The notes under the pieces were generated by a model that saw only the letters and a program-made list of their open reading frames with translations, searched no databases and was not told the origin of the DNA. Positions 11,732-18,720 of a DNA stretch of 33,880 bases are shown piece by piece (the stretch's first letter is position 1; the number at the start of each line of letters is the position of its first letter). The stretch comes from Myxococcales bacterium (GTDB taxonomy: Bacteria > Myxococcota_A > Polyangia > Polyangiales > Ga0077539): the NCBI GenBank assembly GCA_016792845.1, contig JAEUKH010000026.1:1-33880 (forward strand), in the 5' to 3' direction. A program made the translations under genes and the position numbers.

Positions 11732-12427
11732 TCAATCAGTTTTGCGGCTTCCGAAGAGGGCGTTGCCCACCCGCACCATGGTCGCCCCGGCGGCGACGGC
11801 CACCTCAAGGTCGTGGGTCATGCCCATCGAGACCACGGGCAGCCGCGACGGGCCGCCGTGCGCCTCGCGGAGCGCCAGCAGCGCGTCGAAGAAGGGTCGC
11901 GCCCCGGCCGGGTCTTCGGTGTGGGGCGGCACCGTCATGAGCCCCGAGAGGCTCACCCCGGGGAGGGCCTCGACGGCGTCGAGGAGGGCGCCCAATGCGC
12001 CGGGCGCGCAGCCCGACTTTTGCGCCTCGCCGCCGACGTTGACCTGCACCAGCACGGGCAAGCTGCGACGGGCCTCGGCCGCGCGCTTCGACACCTCGAC
12101 CGCGAGGGCCACGCTGTCGAGGCTCTGGAGCATCGCCACCCCCGGCACCACCGCCCGCGCCTTGTTGCGCTGGAGGTGACCGATCATGTGCCAGCGGAGC
12201 CCCTCAAGGTGCGCGAGGGCGGCCTGCTTCGCGCTGAGCTCTTGCACGTAGTTCTCGCCGAAATCGCGGAGCCCCAGGGCATAGGCCTCGGCCACCGCGG
12301 CCGCGTCGAAGGTCTTGCTCACCGCCACCAGGGTCACCGCGTCGGGCGAGCGCCCCGCACGCGCGCAGGCCGAGGCGAGGCGCCCCTGCAACGCCGCGAG
12401 GCGCCCTTGCAACGTCGCTTCGCTCAC
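11732..12427 (-). CDS. yggS: YggS-family PLP-binding protein (PLP homeostasis)
   Basis: Pyridoxal-phosphate-binding protein of the YggS/PLPBP family, implicated in vitamin B6 and amino-acid homeostasis; no catalytic activity is established for the family. The 231 residues match the usual length. Family motifs are visible: VAVSKT with the PLP lysine Lys38, FGENYVQE, WHMIGHLQRNK, VQVNVGGEAQKSG, GLMTVPP, and SMGMTHDLEVAVAAGATMVRVGNALFG at the end, shown here in pieces (SMGMTHDLE, VRVGNALFG). The GTG start overlaps the maf stop (GTGA), implying translational coupling. Codons 4-17 are a tandem 21-bp duplication (12377-12418) that repeats the peptide ALQGRL. It is last gene of the lipoprotein-pyrD-maf-yggS run. 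Confidence 0.95.
   Translation of the reverse strand: MSEATLQGRLAALQGRLASACARAGRSPDAVTLVAVSKTFDAAAVAEAYALGLRDFGENYVQELSAKQAALAHLEGLRWHMIGHLQRNKARAVVPGVAMLQSLDSVALAVEVSKRAAEARRSLPVLVQVNVGGEAQKSGCAPGALGALLDAVEALPGVSLSGLMTVPPHTEDPAGARPFFDALLALREAHGGPSRLPVVSMGMTHDLEVAVAAGATMVRVGNALFGSRKTD
12377..12418 (-). repeat. Tandem 21-bp duplication in the yggS 5' coding region
   Basis: Two adjacent 21-bp units differing at two positions encode the near-identical peptides ATLQGRL and AALQGRL at the N-terminus of YggS. It keeps frame and adds seven residues before the conserved domain. Confidence 0.7.
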
Positions 12428-13050
12428 AGCGGGTAACCGTCGATGGCTTCGAGGCGCAGCAAGACCTCGACGACCCGGTGGACGGGCAAGCCCACCACGT
12501 TGGCGTAGCTGCCCTCGATGCGCTCGCAGAAGGCCCCCGCGAGGCCCTGAACGGCGTAGCCGCCCGCCTTGTCGCGCCCCTCGCCGGTGCCGAGGTAGCG
12601 CCCGATCTCGTCGTCGCTGAGAGCCCGAAAGGTCACCGCGGTGGTCTCGGCGTAGGCCGGGGCGTCGAAGCCGTCGGCGCCGTGGAGCACGAAGCCCGTG
12701 GTGACATGGTGGGTCTTGCCCGAGAGCAGTCGCAACATCCTGCGGGCGTCGTCGTCGTCGCGCGGCTTGCCGAGCAGCTCGGCCCCCACATGGACGATGG
12801 TGTCGGCGCAGAGCACCCAGCGGTCTTCGGTCGAGAGGCCGCGCTTGTACCGGGCGTAGAGCACCGCGGCGCCCTTCTGACGCGCGAGCCGCGTGGCCAG
12901 GGCGTCGGGCCGCTCGCCGGGCGCGATCGACTCGTCGACATCGACCGCGAAGACCTCGACCGGCACGCGCAGCGCGCGCAAGAGCTCAAGCCGCCGCGGC
13001 GACTGAGACCCTAGAATCAAGGGCCTGTCTGACGAGATTCGCTCACTCAT
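12424..13050 (-). CDS. maf: Maf-family nucleoside triphosphate pyrophosphatase
   Basis: House-cleaning nucleotide pyrophosphatase that hydrolyses non-canonical or modified NTPs to NMP and pyrophosphate in the cytoplasm. The 208 residues carry the Maf signature: LGSQSPRRLELL at 13-24, DVDESIAPGE, WVLCADTIVHV with the catalytic-site Asp, GKPRDDDDARRML, EGRDKAGGYAVQG and IEGSYANVVGLP. Which subfamily (dTTP/UTP or m7GTP type) cannot be told safely by eye. Start is the ATG at 13050, 50 bp downstream of the pyrD stop, without a clear Shine-Dalgarno. Its own stop overlaps the yggS start. Confidence 0.95.
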   Translation of the reverse strand: MSERISSDRPLILGSQSPRRLELLRALRVPVEVFAVDVDESIAPGERPDALATRLARQKGAAVLYARYKRGLSTEDRWVLCADTIVHVGAELLGKPRDDDDARRMLRLLSGKTHHVTTGFVLHGADGFDAPAYAETTAVTFRALSDDEIGRYLGTGEGRDKAGGYAVQGLAGAFCERIEGSYANVVGLPVHRVVEVLLRLEAIDGYPL

Positions 13051-13100
13051 CGCGGGGTCATCGTGCCGCGGATTCGTCGTTCGTCAACAGCCTGACAAGA

Positions 13101-14228
13101 TCACCCGCTGCGCGGCGGCAGCTTCGCGCCCGCGTCGAGGGCCCCGGCGGTGAGCGCCGCGAGGCTCTCAACGCCCTCGGCTTCGAGCCTTCGGAGCAAT
13201 GCCTCGCAGAGCCCCCGCACCATCGTCGGCCCCGAATAGATGAAGCCCGTGTACACCTGGAGCCAGGTCGCGCCGGCGGCGAGCCGCTCCCACGCGTCAT
13301 CGGCGCTGAAGATGCCGCCCACCCCGACGATGGGCAGACCGGGCCCGGCCCGCCGCCTGAGGCGTCGCATCACGGCGTTGGCGCGGGCCCGCAGGGGTCG
13401 CCCCGAGAGCCCCCCCTCGCCCATGGCCTTCACCGTCTCGGGGGGCGTGCGGAGCCCCTCGCGCGAGAGCGTGGTGTTGGTCGCCACGAGGCCCCCGAGG
13501 CCTTCGGCGAGGGCGAAATCGACCACCGTGTCGAGGGCCTCGTCGTCGAGGTCGGGCGCGAGCTTGACGAACACCGCGGGCCCCTCTCGGCCCACCGCGC
13601 GCCGCACCGCCGCGACGATGGCCCCGAGGGCGTCGACGCTCTGGAGCGACCTCAGCCCGGGCGTATTGGGCGACGACACGTTCACCACAAGGTAGTCGGC
13701 GAAGCGCGCGAGGCGCTCGGCGCTCACGGCGTAGTCGCTCGCGGCGTCGTCGAGGGCGGTGATCTTCGATTTGCCTAGATTGACCCCCAAAAGCACCCCC
13801 TCGGCGCGGGCGCTGGCGAGGGCCCCCTCGGCGGCGAAGCACCCGGGGTTGTTGAAGCCCATGCGGTTGATCAAGGCCCCGTCGCGGGGCACGCGAAAGA
13901 GCCGCGGGCGGGGGTTGCCCGCCTGGCCGTGGGCGGTCACCGTGCCCACCTCGACCGCCGCGAACCCGAGGGCCCCGAGGGCGTTGTAGAGCGTGCAGCG
14001 CTTGTCGAAGCCCGCCGCCACGCCGAAGGGGTTGGGCAGGCTACGCCCGAGGAATTGAACCCCGAGGCGCGGGTCAGCGGGGGGGGCGAAGAGCGGCGCC
14101 ACCGCCCGACGCAACGCACCGTGGCGCTGCAAGGGCGACAGCGCGAGGGCGCTCGCGCCGTGGGCGAGCTCGGGGTCGAGCGCGAAGAGCGCCGGGCGAA
14201 GCAGCCTGCGATACACCGCGTCGAGCAT
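13101..14228 (-). CDS. pyrD: Dihydroorotate dehydrogenase, class 2 (quinone)
   Basis: FMN enzyme oxidising dihydroorotate to orotate in pyrimidine synthesis, with electrons passed to membrane quinones. The 375 residues include the short amphipathic N-terminal helix (YRRLLRPALFALDPELAH) typical of class 2, FGVAAGFDK for FMN binding, INRMGFNNPG, GVNLGKSK, and NVSSPNTPGLR with the class-2 catalytic Ser186. VGVGGIFSADDA and LQVYTGFIYSGP are the FMN-phosphate and C-terminal motifs. The stop of the upstream lipoprotein gene is 21 bp from this start, so co-transcription is likely. Class 2 enzymes imply a respiratory quinone pool, consistent with the NDH-2 gene in this window. Confidence 0.96.
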   Translation of the reverse strand: MLDAVYRRLLRPALFALDPELAHGASALALSPLQRHGALRRAVAPLFAPPADPRLGVQFLGRSLPNPFGVAAGFDKRCTLYNALGALGFAAVEVGTVTAHGQAGNPRPRLFRVPRDGALINRMGFNNPGCFAAEGALASARAEGVLLGVNLGKSKITALDDAASDYAVSAERLARFADYLVVNVSSPNTPGLRSLQSVDALGAIVAAVRRAVGREGPAVFVKLAPDLDDEALDTVVDFALAEGLGGLVATNTTLSREGLRTPPETVKAMGEGGLSGRPLRARANAVMRRLRRRAGPGLPIVGVGGIFSADDAWERLAAGATWLQVYTGFIYSGPTMVRGLCEALLRRLEAEGVESLAALTAGALDAGAKLPPRSG

Positions 14229-14249
14229 CGTGCACCCCCCTCTGCCGTT

Positions 14250-15407
14250 TCAAGGCAGTGAACACGCGATCTGGCGCACCCGCAAGGCCGAGGCCTCATC
14301 GACCTCGAGCATCGCGAAGCCGCGCGGCGTCGCCACCACCCGGTCGGGGTCGCACCGCAGCGCGTCGAGGGTCTGCTCGAAGAGGGTCGTGTTGTGACCC
14401 GGGTCGAGCACCGCGACCGAACACCCCGCGAGGCCCGGAGCCGGAGAGTGCATCACCAACAACCGCGTGCCCGAGACCGCCACGCCGAGGGCGTCTTGGG
14501 CGGCGACCCCGGTGTTCCAATACTGGTTGCCTGAAGGGCTTGAGAGTCTGAGCATCGAGGCCCCCTCGCCGCCTTCGGTGTGCACCTCGACCTTGACGCA
14601 CCCGCTCGCCGGGCATGCCACAAGCCCCGACTCCCGCAAGAGCGGCTCGCCCTCGGGGCTCAGCACCCACGACCGACGCTCGCCCCGCGGGTACTCTAGC
14701 AACGTCGCCACGTAGTGACCGAAATCCCAGCGCACCCGCACCTCGCCGAGCCGCTCGACCCCGTCGCCCGCGATGGGCCACACCGACGGCTCGCCCAGCA
14801 CCCCGCCCCGCGCATCGAGCCGCTGGATGTGAAGCTCGGCGCGCTCGATCTCGTCGCGCCGCCCTAGGATGTTGACACTGTACACATAGAGCGCCGCCCC
14901 GGGGCGCGTGCCGACCGCCGACACCGAGAGGGCGCGATGGCCGCTGGTGAAGCTCGCGCCGCGCACGGGGCCCTCTCGCGGGGGCGCCTCGAAGGCGAGG
15001 TTGTCGATGGCGCCGAGCACGCGTTCGCCCGCGAATCCGATGCTCACCTGCTCCGGGACGGGGGGCACCGTGAGCCCCCGGAGCTGACCGTGCCCGCGGG
15101 CGTCTTGCCAGTGGGCTTCGCTCTGGGTGAGGGCCACCGCGCGGGGGCCGTCGGGGCCTCGCAGGAGCGACAGGCCCGGGGTCACCACCGACTGACGCTG
15201 AAGGATCGCCGTGAGCGCCGCGAGGGGCGTGGCCTCTGACACGGGGGCGAGCTCGCAGCGCTGCGGCCCCTGGCTGAGCCCGAGGGCGCCCTCGTGGGGC
15301 GGCAGCGGGGCTTCGGAGGGCTCGGGGGTGCGGGCCCGAGAGCCGCATGCGCCGAGCGCGAGCGTGAGCGCGACGGGGGCGAGGGCGAGGCGACGAGGGC
15401 AGAGCAC
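14250..15407 (-). CDS. Lipoprotein of unknown function
   Basis: Not recognised beyond its export signal. The GTG at 15407 gives MLCPRRLALAPVALTLALGAC, a lipoprotein signal with lipobox LGAC (Cys21). The mature ~365 residues are rich in beta-strand-like segments (GEVRVRWDFGHYVATLLEY, LLVMHSPAPGLAG) and contain scattered Cys (about six), suggesting a periplasmic or outer-membrane-facing beta domain, perhaps propeller-like. A TACTAT -10 candidate lies 9 nt upstream. It is first in the run leading to pyrD, maf and yggS; the metabolic genes give no clear hint to its role. Confidence 0.8.
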   Translation of the reverse strand: MLCPRRLALAPVALTLALGACGSRARTPEPSEAPLPPHEGALGLSQGPQRCELAPVSEATPLAALTAILQRQSVVTPGLSLLRGPDGPRAVALTQSEAHWQDARGHGQLRGLTVPPVPEQVSIGFAGERVLGAIDNLAFEAPPREGPVRGASFTSGHRALSVSAVGTRPGAALYVYSVNILGRRDEIERAELHIQRLDARGGVLGEPSVWPIAGDGVERLGEVRVRWDFGHYVATLLEYPRGERRSWVLSPEGEPLLRESGLVACPASGCVKVEVHTEGGEGASMLRLSSPSGNQYWNTGVAAQDALGVAVSGTRLLVMHSPAPGLAGCSVAVLDPGHNTTLFEQTLDALRCDPDRVVATPRGFAMLEVDEASALRVRQIACSLP

Positions 15408-15416
15408 GCGACGAGC

Positions 15417-15422
15417 ATAGTA
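15417..15422 (-). promoter_or_regulatory. Candidate -10 element TACTAT
   Basis: On the minus strand, TACTAT ends 9 nt before the GTG at 15407. It is the best -10 match among the close-set hexamers of this window and would yield a leader of about 2-3 nt for the lipoprotein-pyrD-maf-yggS run. Confidence 0.45.
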
Positions 15423-15473
15423 CAGCTCGGGCGCCCGTGAAGGCGCCGAGAGGCGTCGACAGGGTGCGCGGCC

Positions 15474-15935
15474 ATGGGGTACTCACCCGAGGCCATGCCA
15501 TTTGATCCACGACGAGCCTTCGCAGACGCCCGGTGGGACGCCGCAGACGACGAGCAACCTTGGTACGTGGCCGAGCTCGCGCTCTGGTCGGCCACCAGCG
15601 ACGACGAGGTCGAAGACCACGAGATCGCGGCGATCGTCGAGACGCTCAGGCAGATCTCGGCGCTCAGCGATTTCACCGTGGGCGACGCCGAAGAGATCCT
15701 CGACGAGATGGATCGCTACTCATCGGCCTACGCCGTCAACGACCGCATCACGGCCCTGGCCGAGCACATCACCGACCCGCAGCTCCGCCGGGTGAGCTAC
15801 CAGCTCGCGGTGTACTGCGCCGCCAGCGACGGCGAGCTCTCGCGCGACGAAGAAGACTTTCTGCACTTCCTGCAAGAGACCTTCGGCATCGCCGACGACG
15901 AGGCCGACCGGCTCTTCGCCGACGTCACGGGCTGA
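15474..15935 (+). CDS. TerB-like acidic helical protein
   Basis: Small acidic cytoplasmic protein of 153 residues (146 if the ATG at 15495 is used). Two helical repeats, ALWSATSDDEVEDHEIAAI and QLAVYCAASDGELSRDEEDF, each combine hydrophobic helix, S/A-S-D-x-E/D loop and acidic residues as in TerB (tellurite-resistance-associated, metal-binding-like) domains. Function of the family is poorly defined; it is often a metal-sensing or scaffold module. It is divergent from the lipoprotein at 15407 and 18 bp ahead of the SDR gene, so probably first gene of an operon with it and ppk2. Confidence 0.75.
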   Translation: MGYSPEAMPFDPRRAFADARWDAADDEQPWYVAELALWSATSDDEVEDHEIAAIVETLRQISALSDFTVGDAEEILDEMDRYSSAYAVNDRITALAEHITDPQLRRVSYQLAVYCAASDGELSRDEEDFLHFLQETFGIADDEADRLFADVTG

Positions 15936-15953
15936 GCCCGAAGGCGCCGCAGC

Positions 15954-16682
15954 GTGAGCCCCGAGCCCCGACGCCACGCGCTCGTCACCGGCGCCACCGG
16001 CGGCCTCGGGCGCGCCATCGCGTCGGCCCTCGGGGCGGCGGGGTGGCAGCTGAGCCTCTGTCACCGCGGCCCAGGGGCCAGGGCCGAGGCGCTCGGGGTG
16101 TCGTTCCCCGAGGCGACGCTCTACGAGGCCGAGCTGTCGACGCCTGAGGGCATCGCGGGGCTCACCGGGGCCCTCGGCGATGTGCCCTTCGACGCGCTGA
16201 TCCACTGCGCGGGGGCGATGCCGCGGAGCCCCCTCTTTGAGAGCACCCCGGCCGAGCGTCTCGCCGCCTATTGTGTGCACTGCGACGCCTTCGTGTCGCT
16301 CGCCCAACGCCTCGCGCCTGCGATGGTCGCCCGCGGTTGGGGGCGCCTCGTCGCGCTCGGGCACAACACCGTGTCGCGGCTCTCAGCGCCTCCCGGAATT
16401 GCAGCCTACTACGCCGCCAAGGCCGCTCAGCTCGCTTGGGCCCGCGCCTTCGCGCGACAGCTCGGGGGTCAGGGTGTCACGGTGAACGTGGTCGCGCCGG
16501 GGCTCATTGCTTCGGGTGGCATGGCCGAAGAGGCCTTCGCCGCCATGGCGTCGAGGTCGCCCCCGGGGAGCGTCGGTCGCAGCGAAGATGTTGCGGCCGC
16601 AGTGCTGTTTTTGCTCAGCAACGAGGCGGGGCACATTCATGGCGTCGAGTGGCCGATCTCGGGCGCTTGGGGGTTGTCGTAG
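15954..16682 (+). CDS. Short-chain dehydrogenase/reductase (FabG-like)
   Basis: NAD(P)-dependent oxidoreductase of 242 residues. The nucleotide-binding motif TGATGGLGRA (12-21), the CAGA strand-4 motif (85-88), YxxxK with Tyr152 and Lys156, and TVNVVAPGLI are all present, and HIHGVEWPISGAW matches the FabG-type end (G-x-x-x-x-x-DGG region, here altered). The usual catalytic Ser 13 residues before Tyr is not obvious: Thr139 or Ser141 must serve. Substrate is unknown; a 3-oxoacyl-ACP reductase role is possible but no fatty-acid genes are nearby. The GTG at 15954 is 18 bp after the TerB-like gene and the stop 12 bp before ppk2. Confidence 0.88.
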   Translation: MSPEPRRHALVTGATGGLGRAIASALGAAGWQLSLCHRGPGARAEALGVSFPEATLYEAELSTPEGIAGLTGALGDVPFDALIHCAGAMPRSPLFESTPAERLAAYCVHCDAFVSLAQRLAPAMVARGWGRLVALGHNTVSRLSAPPGIAAYYAAKAAQLAWARAFARQLGGQGVTVNVVAPGLIASGGMAEEAFAAMASRSPPGSVGRSEDVAAAVLFLLSNEAGHIHGVEWPISGAWGLS

Positions 16683-16694
16683 GGGCCGAATCGC

Positions 16695-17558
16695 GTGACC
16701 CTTCTCGATAGGTTGCGCGCATTGTTGCGTGCAGAAGGGAGCCTCGCCCAAGCAATGCCTCAGCCCTATCTGGTGAAGCCCGGTCGTAAGGTGAAGCTGA
16801 GCGACATCGACCCTGATGACACGGGCTCGATCAAGTCGCGGGCCGACGCTGAGGCCCTGCTCGAAGACGACTGCGAGGCGCTCTACGGCCTTCAAGAGAG
16901 GCTCTACGCAGAGAACAAGCGCGCGGTCTTGGTGGTGCTCCAGGCGATGGACACCGGGGGCAAAGACGGCACGGTGAAGCACGTCCTCTCGGGGCTGAAC
17001 CCCAGCGGGGTCGAGATTCACAGCTTCAAGGCCCCGAGCGCTGACGAGCGCGACCACGACTTTCTCTGGCGGATCTATCAGCGCGTGCCGCGGTACGGCA
17101 ACATCGGGCTCTTCAACCGCTCGCACTACGAAGACGTGCTCATCGGGCGGGTGCGGAGCCTCGCGCCCATGAAGGTCATCGAGAAGCGCTACGACAGCAT
17201 CAACCGCTTCGAAGAGATCTTAGACGACAACGGCATCACGCTGCTGAAGTTCTTCTTGCACATCTCGAAAGACGAGCAGCGCCGACGGCTCGAAGAGCGC
17301 CTCAACGAGCCCGAGAAGCACTGGAAGTTCGAGCTCGGCGACCTCCGCGAGCGCGAGAAGTGGGACGACTACCAGGAGGCCTACGAGATCGCCCTCTCGC
17401 GCTGCTCGACCAAGCACGCCCCGTGGCACATCGTGCCCGCCAACAAGAAGTGGTACCGCAATCTGCTGGTCGCCCGCACGCTCCGCAAGACCCTCGAAGC
17501 GCTCGACCCGCAGCAGCCCAAGGTCGACTTCGACCCGAAGAAGATCAAGATCGTCTGA
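16695..17558 (+). CDS. ppk2: Polyphosphate kinase 2 family (polyP:nucleotide phosphotransferase)
   Basis: Transfers phosphate between inorganic polyphosphate and nucleotides in the cytoplasm. The 287-residue length and motifs fit single-domain PPK2: Walker A MDTGGKDGT (85-93, Lys90), FKAPSADERDHDFLWR, Walker B FNRSHYEDV (140-148), the lid-region Arg/Lys-rich segment around LEERLNEPEKHWKF, and WHIVPANKKWYRNL near the end. Whether AMP or ADP is the preferred acceptor cannot be told. The GTG at 16695 lies 12 nt after the SDR stop, so it is likely read from the same transcript. The role is probably energy or nucleotide balance. Confidence 0.94.
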   Translation: MTLLDRLRALLRAEGSLAQAMPQPYLVKPGRKVKLSDIDPDDTGSIKSRADAEALLEDDCEALYGLQERLYAENKRAVLVVLQAMDTGGKDGTVKHVLSGLNPSGVEIHSFKAPSADERDHDFLWRIYQRVPRYGNIGLFNRSHYEDVLIGRVRSLAPMKVIEKRYDSINRFEEILDDNGITLLKFFLHISKDEQRRRLEERLNEPEKHWKFELGDLREREKWDDYQEAYEIALSRCSTKHAPWHIVPANKKWYRNLLVARTLRKTLEALDPQQPKVDFDPKKIKIV

Positions 17559-17592
17559 GCTTCACGATGACCTCTCTTTGCACGAGAATTCG

Positions 17593-18720
17593 ATGCTGAC
17601 CAACCCTTCTATTCGCCGCGCGGTCTTCGCCCTCTGCCTCACGCTCGGGCCCTCGGTGGCGGCCGCCCAGAGCACACCCAGCGCCGCCGACCGGGCCGAG
17701 GCCCGCTCGCACTTCACCGCCGGGGTCGCGGCCTTCCAGCGCCAGAGCTGGCAGTCGGCGCTCGAAGAGTTTCAGGCCGCGTACCGCCTCGCGCCGCACC
17801 CGAGCGTGCGCATCAACATGGCCAACTGCTACGTCGAGCTCCAGCGGCCCATCGAGGCGCTCTTTCACTTCGAGCAGTACCTCGTCGAGACGCCCGCCGC
17901 CGAGACGCCGCAGCGCACCGCCGTGCAGGGCCACATCCGCACCCTGCGCCAGCGCATCGCCGAGGTGACCCTCACGGTGACGCCGCCCGAGGCCCGCGAC
18001 GTGTCAATCTCGGTCGACGGCACCAACGCCGTGCCCGGTCGGCCCATTCGGGTGATGCCCGGGCGCCACGCGCTCGAGGTGCAAGCCAACGGGTACCTGC
18101 CCGCGCGGCAAGAGTTCGACGGCCCCGCGGGGGGCGCCCTCACCCTCACGGTGACCCTCAACCCTGAGGCCGCCGCCGCCCCGGTGCCCACGACCCCGGT
18201 CGCGCCGGTGCCAGCCGTGAGCGCCACCCCGGTGAGCGCCGCCCCGGTGAACGCCGCGCCCAACGCGACGCCCAACGCGACGCCCAGCCTTGAGCCCGGC
18301 GCCCGCGCATCGGCCATGGAGCTCCCGCCCAACGCCGCGCCCCTGCCCGAGCCCGCGACCCCCTCGCAGGGCCGCTCTCCGGCCCTCTTCTGGACCACCG
18401 TCGGCGTCACCGGCGCCGCCGCCGTCGCGTGCGGCCTCTTCGGCGCCCTCGCCCTCGGCGCCAACGACGAATTCGAGAGCGCGGTCACCCGCGTGAACAG
18501 CGGCCAGGGCGACGTCGCCGCGGCCCGCCTCGAAGGCCAAGACGCCGCCGACCGCGCCGCGCGCTACGCCCTCTTCAGCGACGTCGCGCTCGGGCTCACG
18601 GTGCTCGGCGGCGTGGCCTCGACGGTGCTCTTCTTCAAGACCGACTTTCACCCCAGGGTCGAGGTGGCCGCGAGCCCCAACGCCCACGGCGGCACCCTCT
18701 TACTTGGAGGCCGATTCTAA
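17593..18720 (+). CDS. Exported TPR and PEGA-domain protein with two C-terminal hydrophobic helices
   Basis: Envelope protein of 375 residues. The ATG at 17593 gives a signal peptide (RRAVFALCLTLGPSVAAAQ, cleavage near residue 26). Residues about 38-100 form TPR-like helices (FTAGVAAFQRQSWQSALEEF, then FHFEQYL), followed by a PEGA domain at about 125-190 (VSISVDGTNAVPGRPIRVMP, HALEVQANGY). A Pro/Ala-rich linker (192-262, with a perfect 12-bp tandem repeat) leads to hydrophobic helices at 264-289 and 325-348. PEGA domains occur in surface-layer and envelope proteins. The stop overlaps the next start as TAATG, so it is coupled to the Cys-rich lipoprotein and the two products probably act together. 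Confidence 0.87.
   Translation: MLTNPSIRRAVFALCLTLGPSVAAAQSTPSAADRAEARSHFTAGVAAFQRQSWQSALEEFQAAYRLAPHPSVRINMANCYVELQRPIEALFHFEQYLVETPAAETPQRTAVQGHIRTLRQRIAEVTLTVTPPEARDVSISVDGTNAVPGRPIRVMPGRHALEVQANGYLPARQEFDGPAGGALTLTVTLNPEAAAAPVPTTPVAPVPAVSATPVSAAPVNAAPNATPNATPSLEPGARASAMELPPNAAPLPEPATPSQGRSPALFWTTVGVTGAAAVACGLFGALALGANDEFESAVTRVNSGQGDVAAARLEGQDAADRAARYALFSDVALGLTVLGGVASTVLFFKTDFHPRVEVAASPNAHGGTLLLGGRF
18261..18284 (+). repeat. Perfect 12-bp tandem repeat in the PEGA protein linker
   Basis: CAACGCGACGCC occurs twice in tandem and encodes part of the NATPNATP stretch of the Pro/Ala-rich linker. In-frame copy-number change would alter linker length. Confidence 0.8.
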
